Positions 25,202 through 34,663 of a DNA stretch of 64,000 nucleotides are shown one piece after another. How positions within the stretch are numbered: position 1 is the first letter of the stretch; every line of letters begins with the position of its first letter. The translations under genes and the position numbers were made by a program. Source of the DNA: Yamagishiella unicocca (lineage: Eukaryota > Chlorophyta > Chlorophyceae > Chlamydomonadales > Volvocaceae). Under the pieces are notes generated by a model. That model was not told the origin of the DNA. It made no database searches and was given only the letters and a program-made list of their open reading frames with translations. The DNA lies in the NCBI GenBank assembly GCA_003116995.1, contig BDSL01000035.1, forward strand, positions 434,001 to 498,000, read 5' to 3'.

Positions 25202-28200
25202 AACAGCAACAGCAACAGCAACAGCAACAACAGCAACAACAGCAACAACAGCAACAACAGCAGCAACAGCAGCAACAGCAGCAACAATTATACCACCACC
25301 ACAATCAGTCGCAACCATGGCAACAGCAGCCGCAGCAGTGCCAACGGCGACTCGTCGTAAACAACCCGCCCTCCCCTGTGGCTGCAGCGCCAGCAGCGCC
25401 AGGCGCACCTGCAGCAGCAAGACGTGGTCGCAATATGCGGCTGCGGGGCAGGGCGCCGGAAGTACTCCTCACGCACCAGCTGGGGCGGGCGCTGCCTGCA
25501 GACGAGGAGCTGGAGCCGCTGCAGCTGGAGCCGCTGCAGCCGCTGCAGCTGCAGCCGCCGCCGACCGTGGCCGCCGCCGACTGGGCGGCTATGGCGGCAA
25601 GGTTGATTGACTACCTCGAGGTGTGGTAGGCAGTCTGGGGTCTGATGGGGGTCGGGTCAGCAATGATTACCCGGCATGACCCGGCATGACGCTGGGGCAT
25701 GAGGGCACGCCGCTGGGGCATAATGGCACGCAGCTGGGGCATGAGGGCACGCCGCTGGGGCATGAGGGCACGCAGCGCCCTTTCCTTAGCTCGGTGCCAG
25801 GTAGCGGACGCAACAGAGGACCCTGTTGTGCGACACCGTGTGGGTTTAGCAGTTGGTGCCCCAGATCACTACCCGACCTGCCCCCACGACCCCATGATGG
25901 TGACATGGAACCCTTAAACACAGCACAAACACGACGTAGCGCAGCGCAACGCAACCCGCTTTACCTGACCCCCACATTCGCACCCGTCATCCAATGATGA
26001 TGCCACTGCCGCCGCTGTCGCCACTGCCGCCACTGCCACGATACCGCAGCGCCAGCCCCCCGGGGTATGGCACTTCAGACTCAAGGTCCTGGCCGCGATG
26101 GCCAAGCAGCCGATCGAGGTGGAGGCCTGGGGGCCAGCGGCGGGTGGCGGGGACACCGCCGCCGCCGCCGCCGCAACCCATTGGATCCCCAGCCAGTGGC
26201 AGTGGATGGAAGTAATGGAGCAGCTCGCAAACAAGGTGACGGCGGAGGGGCTGGCGGTGCAGCGGCGGCGAGTCGCCAGGTTCACGGCCTATTACTACAG
26301 GCGAGTGATGACGGCGAGTGATGACGGCGAGTGATGACGGCGACGGGGAGGGGAGGCGAGGGGAGGGGAGGGGAGGGGAGGGGAGGGGAGGGGAGGGGAG
26401 GGGAGGGGAGGGGAGGGGAGGGGAGGGGAGGGGAGGGGAGGGGAGGGGAAGGGAGGGTTGCAAGAGGCCTGTATGGTGTCCTGAGTCGTGCGATGCGGAC
26501 TCAATATCAGTGCGCGAGGCCGTAGTAGCATTGCTACTGCGGCCGGCAGGGAGACTGCGGTGTGGGGGAGGCGCGGGACGACCTCGGATCACATGCCGCC
26601 ACTGCTGCCGTGCTGCCGCCACTGCCACTGCGGCGCAACAGGATCCGGCCGCCGGGGGATGACACCGGTGAGGCGGTCGACGCGGCAAGTCTCTCGGCTG
26701 GGCGAGATGCGGACGACGGCGCCCGTGACCCGCGGGTCACAGGTGGTGACGCAGCACCTGCGCCTGAGCCCGCAGCGGCGCGCGCGCTTACGGAGTCGCC
26801 CGCCGCGGCCGTTGACGGCGGCGGCGCCGCCGCCGCCGCCGCCGGCTTTGTCGCCGAGGCACCTCCTACAGAAGTCGCCGAGGCAGCAGTCCCGGCAACC
26901 GCCGAAGCACCCCCTACGAATTTCGCCCTGACGGCAGCCACGGTAACCGCCGAGGCGGCGGCCGAGGCGGCGGCGACTGCCTGCTGGTGCACGGGTGCCC
27001 GTCTCGTCGACGCCCGCACCGCTGGCGCCGACGACGCGGCAACGATGACCGGTCCTGCCTTTTTGACCGGGCAGGTGGAGCCGGCGGCCAACGAGCTTGC
27101 AGCAGTCTTCGAGGCAGCGCCGGGCGAGCTGCAGGCGGCGGTGCAGCCCCTGCCGAAGGAGCCTCCCCAGGCCGAGCGGCTGCCGCGGGAGGTGGTGGCA
27201 GCTGCCGCCATGGGCACCCTAGGCGCCCCCTGGCTGCCCCCTCGCCACCCGCCACAGCCCTCTCGCCGGGAACTAGCGCCGTCACTGCCCCTCGGCCTCG
27301 GCCATGCGCTGGGGCTGCCTACCGCCAGCCGACCAGGCCGTGTCAGCCGCTCCAGCTCTGGCACCGGCCGACTCAGCTCCGGGTCCTCAGCGGACGTGTC
27401 GTCCGCCGGTCCGGCGGCTGGCGCCGCCGCCGCTGCTGCCGCCGCCACCACCGCCGTACGGCTGGACCCAGCGCAGGCCGCGGCGGCAGCGGCGGCGCCG
27501 CCGCCGACGCGTGCGGCGCTGCTTGCCGCTAAGCCGATGGTGATGGACGAGGGTAACGGCCTGTGGTATCGGGCCCGTGTGACGAACGTCTCAGCTTCGG
27601 GCGAACGGGTGCAGCTGTTCTTTGTGGGCTTCGATGATCCACTCTTCTGGCGCAACATCGACGACACGAGCATCTGGTGGGGCGGACCCGGGAAGGAGCT
27701 CATCAGCTGGGCGTGCGTCAGTGAGTACCGCACCCCCGTCGGTTATAAACAGTTTTTTTTCGGACACGGGTTTTCCTTGCACCCCCCGCCGGGCGGGGCA
27801 GGGCGGGGCAGGGCAGGGATAAGGAGACGCACGCATAGTAGGTTCGTAGCTGCACTTGTGCGGAACGTGTAGCTTGTCACCTGCCAGCTGAAGGACTACT
27901 GTTATCGGACCGAGCCGCTGCGAGACGCCAAGGCGCATGAGGCGCGTGTGTGAACGTGTCGGGTTGGGCCGGAACTAGGGAGGCAATTCGGCCCTGCTTG
28001 TTTGCGTTCGGCAATCGCCTCGGTGCCGCCTTGCTTTGGGCGGCTGCAGGAAAAACGATGTCTCGGTCAGCACGCACGGTAGTGTGCGTCTGCGATCCGC
28101 ACGGCGCTTTGCAGCCCACTGCGCCCCGGCGCGGCCCATCCCCCGGTTTTCTTTTTCTCACTCGTACACGGGTTTTTCCTTGCAACACGCCGTTGCAATC

Positions 28201-29119
28201 CGCCGTTACAACCCGCCGTTGCAACCCGCCGTTGCAACCCGCGCTTATCTCCGGCACCTGCCGCCCGCACCTCGCAGGCAAGCACGACGGCTCCTGGCTG
28301 CCGAAGCCCTGGCGCCAGCCCTTCAAGCGGCTGGGTTGCGAGGAGGTCGCGCACGCCATCCGGAGCGCTGCCGCCGCCGCCAGCGTCCCCAAGAACCGCG
28401 GAGGCAGCCGCAAGCGCGCGCGGACCAGCACGGGCGTCTATATCGCGGCGATGGGGGCAGCGAACCCGGTCCTCCAAGCGACAGCGCGGGTGCCAACGGC
28501 GGAGGTCGAAGGGGCAGTCGAAGGGGCTTGCGCTGAGGCGGCTGGAGCCGAGGGTACTACTGCAGCCGAGGGGGCCGCAGCTGAAGGGGCCGCAGCCGAG
28601 ACCCAAGTGGCCCCAGCCCTGGATGGTGTAGCTGCAGCACCGGCTCAGGCGGGGGGCATCTCCGGCTGGATCCTGCAGGTAGCGGCGGCGGCGCTGCTGT
28701 ACCGGCGGCTGCGGATCATGGGGCTGGAGGCCGCGGTGATGGGGATAGTGGAGGCCCGGTCCGTGGCCTCCGCTGCCGCCGCCGTCGCGGCACACCAGGC
28801 GAAGCGACGGTGCTTTCAACACGGCGGGGAGGGCGCGGGGGGGGGATTCCCCGCCAGCCTCACGGCAATGGAGTATGAGGGGCCGGCCGGTCATGCTGGT
28901 CCCGCCGAGGCGGGCGCCGGGGCGGGGACCGGGGCCGGGGCGGGGAGCGGGACGGGGGCCGCGGCGGGGGTGCTGATCGGACCCTGGCCGGTCCAGGGTG
29001 AGGCGGAGGTTGGTGCCACCAGCGCTGCCGTGCCGGCAGATGCTGCCGACGCTGAAGCATCGGAGGGCGATCTGATTGCGGCTGTGACGCTGGCGGCCGT
29101 GCGGTTCTCCATCCGGTGA
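16453..29119 (+). CDS. Giant low-complexity protein: GNAT-like N-terminus, A/E/K repeat array, Tudor-like segment
   Basis: Nine phase-consistent exons: 16453-16797, 18073-18162, 19316-19489, 20453-22870, 23365-25620, 26050-26304, 26550-27716, 27888-27945 and 28278-29119; about 2,534 residues. Exons 1-3 read ACACVVAIKESKLL, NPRLDRILLLGIATAAQDVA and YLLVVALDSERDLLSQLGF, a pattern like the acetyl-CoA-binding half of GNAT acetyltransferases; this is weak. Exon 4 is acidic and Arg/Ala-rich, with a run of about 26 Gly. Exon 5 carries 28 Ala/Glu/Lys nonapeptides and a long Gln run. Exon 7 ends with GLWYRARVTNVS and QLFFVGFDD, resembling a Tudor-like barrel, continued by LKDYCYRTEPL and KHDGSWLPKPW. 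Chromatin function is inferred from these hints and from the divergent ING neighbour. The ATG at 16453 is the first after an in-frame stop at 16414. Donors at 26305 (GTGATG) and 27717 (GTCAGT) are weak, so two genes cannot be excluded. Confidence 0.55.
19684..19835 (+). repeat. 19-bp minisatellite, 8 copies
   Basis: Eight direct copies of TCGCGATCTTGCAGTTATG, the first six perfect, lie in the intron between exons 3 and 4 of the giant gene. Every unit contains TTGCAG, an acceptor-like hexamer. Confidence 0.95.
20077..20348 (+). repeat. 39-bp C-rich minisatellite, about 7 copies
   Basis: The unit has the form CATGCC(C)TCCC...CCGGCCCCGACCCA. Five copies are near-perfect and the first two are degenerate. 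It sits in the same intron as the 19-bp repeat, about 100 bases before the acceptor, and could serve as an extended pyrimidine tract. Confidence 0.9.
22198..22280 (+). repeat. (GGT)n microsatellite coding for poly-Gly
   Basis: A nearly pure run of about 26 GGT codons lies inside exon 4 of the giant gene. GGT is not the favoured Gly codon elsewhere in these exons (GGC dominates), which suggests recent slippage. Confidence 0.9.
23767..24540 (+). repeat. 27-bp coding minisatellite, 28 copies of an A/E/K nonapeptide
   Basis: In-frame units of 27 bases encode A(A/V)VAE(A/P)AAK. About half have Ala and half Pro at position 6. The frame is kept throughout exon 5 of the giant gene. The predicted form is a continuous, highly charged alpha-helix kinked at the Pro units. 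Confidence 0.95.
25078..25287 (+). repeat. (CAG/CAA)n tract coding for poly-Gln
   Basis: A run of about 70 codons, mostly Gln with scattered Trp near its start, lies in exon 5 of the giant gene. Mixed CAG and CAA codons suggest an older tract than the GGT run. Confidence 0.9.
25691..25774 (+). repeat. 21-bp tandem repeat, 4 copies
   Basis: Four copies of a GCTGGGGCATGAGGGCACGC-type unit lie in the intron after exon 5 of the giant gene. Confidence 0.85.
26346..26457 (+). repeat. (GGGGA)n tract in a short intron
   Basis: About 20 pentamers fill nearly half of the 245-base intron between exons 6 and 7 of the giant gene. The transcript strand is G-rich and could form G-quadruplexes. Confidence 0.9.
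27738..27785 (-). repeat. Intronic dispersed repeat (family A), antisense copy
   Basis: Read on the minus strand, GGAAAACCCGTGTCCGAAAA followed by an A run, CTGTTTATAAC, matches the family A core at 45490-45525. It lies in the intron between exons 7 and 8 of the giant gene. Confidence 0.55.
28150..28190 (-). repeat. Intronic dispersed repeat (family A), second antisense copy
   Basis: On the minus strand it reads AAGGAAAAACCCGTGTACGA, then an A-rich stretch and ACCG, in the intron before the last exon of the giant gene. Confidence 0.45.
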
Positions 29120-31501
29120 TGTGAGGACGTCTCCTCCTCACCGGCTTTTGTCGGGCGGGCTGCATTCCCTGCGTCACGCCACATCCTCCGGTACCTCGCA
29201 GCAGGCCCACCTCGCTGGGGCCGCAGCCCGGCTCGTTGCTTATATATACTTAATGTCGTAGACGGTGTATCATACCGACGGCCCGGCCAGCCACAAGTAG
29301 TCGCAGTATGTACCTGTCAGTCATTAGGAGATGCTATACACACCTTTCATCCGGGGGTAGGGAGGAACCCATCAGACCCCTTGCATTGTCAAGGGGGCAG
29401 ACAGCTGGTTAGGGTTAGGTAGGAGCGGCCTCGTGGAATTATTGTCATCGCAGTGTTTGCATCGACGCCAGGTGCGGCGGTTTCGGAGCCACGGCAGTCT
29501 TGTTTTTTCCTCCATTTTTTGCCCTCTTGTGTGGGCTCTGTGTGCCCGCCGGCTGGTGGTATGGCGAAATGGATGAGGTGGTGGTGTGTGCGGGGTGTGT
29601 GTGGCATAAGAACCGTTTACGCGACGGGACAGGATACCGGTAGTTGGCGCATGGTCGTCGGACACCGATTTTGGGGGCGCATGCTGGAGCACTGGGACTG
29701 ACTCCCGGCAAACCTGTGGCGGCGGCCTGTCCGGGCTGTATAAAGGAAAAGGAATAGAATACGCATAAGCAAAAGCGCGGTAACGTGTAACGCGGAAGAC
29801 GGAGGAACGGGTGGACGGAATGGGGCGCGGCGAGTGGCGGTGCAGCCCGCCGCCCTGCCCGGATACCGACCGTTACCGTAGCGGCGTGAAATGCCAGCAG
29901 CAAACGTCCTGGACCGTCCCGTGTCTTGAACCGCGCCGCCGTGCCGTTAGGAAACCGCGGTGACAGCAAGGGTCGCAAACGCACGCGCACAGCTCCAAAA
30001 CAAAACGGACAAGACAGACAAAGTCTAAATGCCTAACGCGGCCGGAGGACCCACCAGGCCAGAGCGAAAGGCAGTTAGCGACGTCCGTCATCGCGAAGCA
30101 TGCGTGAGGGGTAGCAGCGAGAGGTGTTCGGACCAGTTAGGACAGATGGGATACAATTAGGCGAAGGTACAGGGGCCAAAACAACGAGGAGTCCGAGGCG
30201 ACGCGGTGAAAGAGAGGGAGTTGAACACCGCAGCGTGGCATCGAGCGGGCGGGTTACGCGGCAAGCTGGGTGTGGGTCGGGCACGGCTGCCACGGCGCTG
30301 TGTAGGGTGTGTGGGGTCTAGTGTGCGTGGGTAGGAGTGGTGAGGTCGGTGGGGTCCAGTCCGCTGACGGCGCTGGCGTGGACGTGTGTCGCTCGCTGTA
30401 GGCAGGGCAAGGCTGCATAGACCACGCCGGGGGCAGTAGGCGTGGCCAGGAGCAGACTGGTCGAGATAAGCTTTGACGGACGCGTAGGAGATAGCGAGCG
30501 ACTGCCAGTGCACTCTCACAGCCGCTGTAAATGTCTTCTGAGCTTCTTTGCACCCGCTTGCGGCCCACTGGCGTCCGTGCTTCATTCTGTAACCTCCCCC
30601 TCGCGCCCGCGGGCTCGCCTCCCTGACGGGCGTGTACCGGCGCTCACCGGCCGTGCAGAAGGGGCGCCGTGTATGTAGCTAACGGCCCGTCCGCCCTCCT
30701 CCATTCATGCGAAAGAGCGCCTGGACCTAACTGCGGGTTTGTACTACATCAAAACAAGAGGGGCAGTAACAATACAGTGGGCTCCAAACCCGAGGGTGGA
30801 GCCTTCGGGGGATACGCCTGACAAAGAAAGAGACGCAGGAAAATGCATTAGTGGCATTGTATCTGCTACGGGAGTGTGACTAAATAGCCGATATCAGCGT
30901 CTGCAACTCCTGCTGCTGTCGCCGCTCCTGGCCTGGCGCGCTGAGTTGTGCCCGACTCTGTTGTCCTCCTCCGGTTCAACGCGGGTGCTCCCCCCGGGGT
31001 AGGCTCTGCACGCAATAATAGCTGACCGAGAAACCCGACCGATAATCCAGTTGCGCAGTTACAGCTAACGTACTGCGGGCAACCCCGTTAAATGGCGATG
31101 GTGAGTAAGGGGTCCTGCGGTGCAGGGTAGTCCTGCCAAAACCAGGACGTAGGGGCCCCCAGTCGCGCAGTCCATATCGCGATCACGGATACCACACCAC
31201 TATCTTGCGACGCCATTACGGCAGCCCATGCCGAGCAGCAGCGAAAGCAAATGGCCCAAACTCTGCGCAGCAGCAAAGCCTGTTTTTACCCCTCGTTTTT
31301 ACCTACATTGTTTACATTGCAAAGAACTACTTGTAGCTAAACCCTAAGCTAATAACTGCCGCACATCGCCGCACGACGAATGGCCAGGCACGCAGCCGCG
31401 CCCGGCCCTGTGTTCGCCGGAGCAGGCTGCCGGGCTGCATGCCCTCCTCCTCCCCTAACACGTAACACCCATACCTACCACCAAAACCCCTCCGCCCTCA
31501 G
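29120..31501. other. Intergenic region, no convincing gene
   Basis: It contains the 3' UTR of the giant gene. A family C repeat copy lies near 29604-29640. A short protein-like stretch (AAHAEQQRKQMAQTLRSS) is encoded on the plus strand near 31210-31275 and could be an upstream exon of the next, tentative gene, but I could not link it. Confidence 0.4.
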
Positions 31502-33058
31502 GCGCTGCGCAGCGCCTGCTTCTGCGCGCTGGCGCTGGGAAGGTCCCAAGCACCACATGTGTACGACAGGTACGACGCACACGCACACATCAGCATCACA
31601 CTACGCTATGGAGCACACACATGCCGCCGCCGGCGCTGCGTTAGGAGGTGGTCCGAGGCTGCAGTGGCCCAGGGCGGGAAGCGGGCCCACTTCAGAGCCA
31701 CGGCGGTGCCCTACGTACATGCGTCAGGCCGGTGATAGAATGTGAGGGGCCCAGAGGCATCCCCGGCGGTGGGCAGGCCTCTCGGGTACGCCCGCATTCC
31801 AGGGGGGAAGCGAGTGGATGGGAGACTCGCAGAGGCACTAACACCCTAAGCAAAAAATTCGTGTCAGCATCAACACCGACAGCAAACAGAACAACGAGGA
31901 AGAGTCGACCAAATGACAATGGGGCCTGGAAAAGCAGCGGGCGCTCAACCCCGTGTCCCGTCAGAGAAGCACAATGGCACACTAGCACTAGCGGTCACCC
32001 CCAACCGCCGGGACGCTGCTGGCGAGCCGCCCACGCGCATGCGCGGTTGAGCAGTGCCTGGGGTTGGAGAATCGCTTGGGCTGCGGACATGAGGCGGCCC
32101 GCTGCTGGCGACCGCCAGTTCCCTCACCACCTCGCCTGCCTTACCATAAGAAACGAGGACAGCATGTATCCAGTCCCGTATTGCCCCACAGCGGCAACCC
32201 CTGGCCCTACAGCGGCATCCCTGGCCCTACAGGGGCACCCCCTGGCCCCACAGCAGCAACCCCTGGCCCTACAGCGGCACCCCCTGGCCCCACAGCAGCA
32301 CGGCTATATCCATGATTGCGGCGCTGGCGCGCACCTCCTCAACGTCCAAAACGTCGTACATGAGGGGCACACGGCTATTGGCTCAGGGCCTCCGCCACGT
32401 CGGACAACCGGTGGAGCCGTACGAGTGGACGCGTAACCACAAAACCAGCTTGCTTTGGGTGCAAGCAGGGCAGCTGCTGAACGTGCCGTCACGGCGCCGC
32501 TGCGTGCGCGTGTGTTGCGCTGTTGCGCTGTGAGCGGGTGATACACGGCACCCACCTCCACCTCTACCTCTGGGGAAATCTTGGCCCTCCCCGACTCCTA
32601 ATAGGACCCACAGCCTCCCCTGGGTGGGAGCCGGACATCGTGATGATGGTTCCATAGCCCAACCAAACGTTTCGTTCAGCAGTCCCGCTCAGCCCTGCCT
32701 GCTTCTCAAGTTCCCTACGCCGCACAGCCGCACAGCCGCTCACCTGATCCCCCCTCCCAACACGCAAACACAGGCCCTAACTTGAGGTCTCTCACTCACT
32801 TCCCCCGCTCCTTCCATTTCGTTTTAGCAGCGGCCAGCCAACAACTTTGACCCCAGCAGAGTACTTCCGGCGGAAAAGCGCCCAAGGCCACAGACACAGT
32901 CCAAAGGACCGGAACGGCAGAAACTTAAAAACCCCAAAACCCGAAGCCCCGCTCCCGCTCGCGACACGTGGCTTCCATGGGTGCCCAGGAAGAAGCGCAT
33001 CGCGTCCAGGCCGCCTCTACACGGCGGCCCCTCCCACAACCGCTCCAATTGCCGTTGA
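31502..33058 (+). CDS. Tentative multi-exon gene of unknown function
   Basis: Exon-like blocks on the plus strand: 31502-31569, 31645-31714, about 32299-32503 and 32831-33058 (stop TGA 33056). The first two join in phase 2 through good sites (CCGCCCTCAG acceptor, GACAG|GTACGA donor) to give CFCALALGRSQAPHVYDRRW. The last exon follows an excellent acceptor (CATTTCGTTTTAGCAG), and is strongly basic (PRKKRIASRPPLHGGP). No domain is recognised. Exons 2 and 3 do not meet in phase, so at least one exon is missing, and the start is unknown. A minus-strand reading of 32300-32510 is also protein-like but needs a one-base shift, so strand and reality are both uncertain. C-rich ACAG-containing repeats lie in the intron just before exon 3. 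Confidence 0.3.
32190..32298 (+). repeat. Degenerate 17-23 bp tandem repeat (CCCTGGCCCTACAGCGGCA type)
   Basis: Five or six imperfect units each contain C(T/C)ACAG, so several acceptor-like sites are repeated directly before a candidate exon. Confidence 0.75.
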
Positions 33059-34663
33059 CAAACGACAACGAACTCAAACAGCAGACGCCACCAGGCGCCT
33101 GCCACACACACCTACCGCCCTGCCCTGCCCTGCCCCCGCGGGGCCAAAGGAGCGACACCAGCGCCCGCTGGGCTTGATGTACGGGGCATTAGTCTTCGCG
33201 TCGTACAACTTATTCGGCCTCGCGCATCCCGCCTTCCCCTCTTCTTCCGCCCCTCACCGCTCACTTCGACGCGAAGGAGACGGCCGGCCACGAACAGCAT
33301 GCAAACACGCTCGTGTAGCCCCGAGCACGACACGGGGGTACGACAAGACGTACGACACATGGTATGATTCGGCACTTGGAATACAACGGCCGACGTGATG
33401 TTCAGGCATCGTGACGGCACCTCAAATCAAATCACCAGCCGCTGGAATCGTCGTGCGCGCAAAATGTACGGCACGTCGTTAGCTACGAACCGTTGGCGAC
33501 CGCATCCAAGGGCGCGCGACATGCACCACGTGATGCGGCGGCGCCGTAGCCCCTCGTACCGCGATATCGCTCATAAGACGCTCACCATCGTTCACAATCC
33601 TTCATACGGCTCCGTCATTCCATTTGTGGAGTGTTGTGTTCAAACAACTCAATGTAACGTCCGCACGGCTCGATGAGCAGTTGAGTTCTGGCGGGTTCAG
33701 GTAATTGCTCCTTGCCTTGCCTTGCATGGTCCCTCGTTCATTCCCGGGGTAGTACGGCCACCGACCATCGCTATGCCAGCAAGGGCCCTCGCGACCCACG
33801 GGTCCGGCCCATGAGCCGCAACAAACAGCAAGGAGCACGTCCCTGCATGCGCATCAAATGTTGCTGGCACCTTGCCGCCATGCACTACTAGGTTAATAAC
33901 CCAATCCGCTGGGCCTTATGCTCCTACCGACCCTCCGTGCCTGACGCACATCGCATGTCACATCACATCCACCACGTCATCCTCCGTAGTCTATACACCC
34001 CCCACGGCGTCGCTCCCCCCGCTCCTAGGACCCTCCTCCAGTCCAGGCCTCCCACCTCACCCGTCTCCCTTGCAACCCACCTCACCACCCGCGCTTCAGC
34101 AACAATGGTCTAGCAACCACTTCCGACCCGGCACCGCTTCGTAGCCCCGCACCACTGCAACCCCCGGCGCGCCTCAAGCGGTATAGGTCAATTAGGTATG
34201 GCCCATGGTAACGCCAAGCCCTCGACACCACTACCGGTACCTACAACACAAACCTTCGCCGCCTCCCAAGCTCCGCGCCTTCACCCCCACCTGCCTCATA
34301 TTAAGACCCACGTCCAGGCCTCCACCACCAGCGCCCACCCCATCTAAATACGGTTGTTTGTCGTGCGTCCTTGGGAGTTTGTCGTGCGGCAGGGCGGTAC
34401 CCGACATACACGTTTACGGTATTGTACTGCGACCGGTACGCCCAGCGCCGGCTGATAGTTTATTTTCGCGGCCTCACGGCAAATTAACTCACACATTTGC
34501 TGTTCCACCACCATATTACCACCCTCTCCCCCTTCATCCCCCGTCCTCCACCCATCCCACGCACCCAGTGCGCCTGCAAGGCCCCCCCCCCCAGTCGCCA
34601 CGGGCTTCCTCGCTTCCCCCATCCCCGTCCATGACGCTTACAGGGCGCCCCCCTCCAGGGCGC
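33059..34663. other. Intergenic region, no gene seen
   Basis: Reading both strands gave no exon chain. It is C-rich toward the right, next to the 3' end of the SPL-like gene. Confidence 0.45.

Noticed and set aside
26534..27733. Minus-strand frame of 399 codons opposite exon 7 of the giant gene
   Set aside because: Ala/Ser-rich shadow; the plus strand carries the Tudor-like GLWYRARV segment and consistent splice sites.
29389..30585. Several short frames on both strands between 29.4 and 30.6 kb
   Set aside because: They are low-complexity Thr/His/Pro or Arg-rich translations without splice-compatible neighbours.
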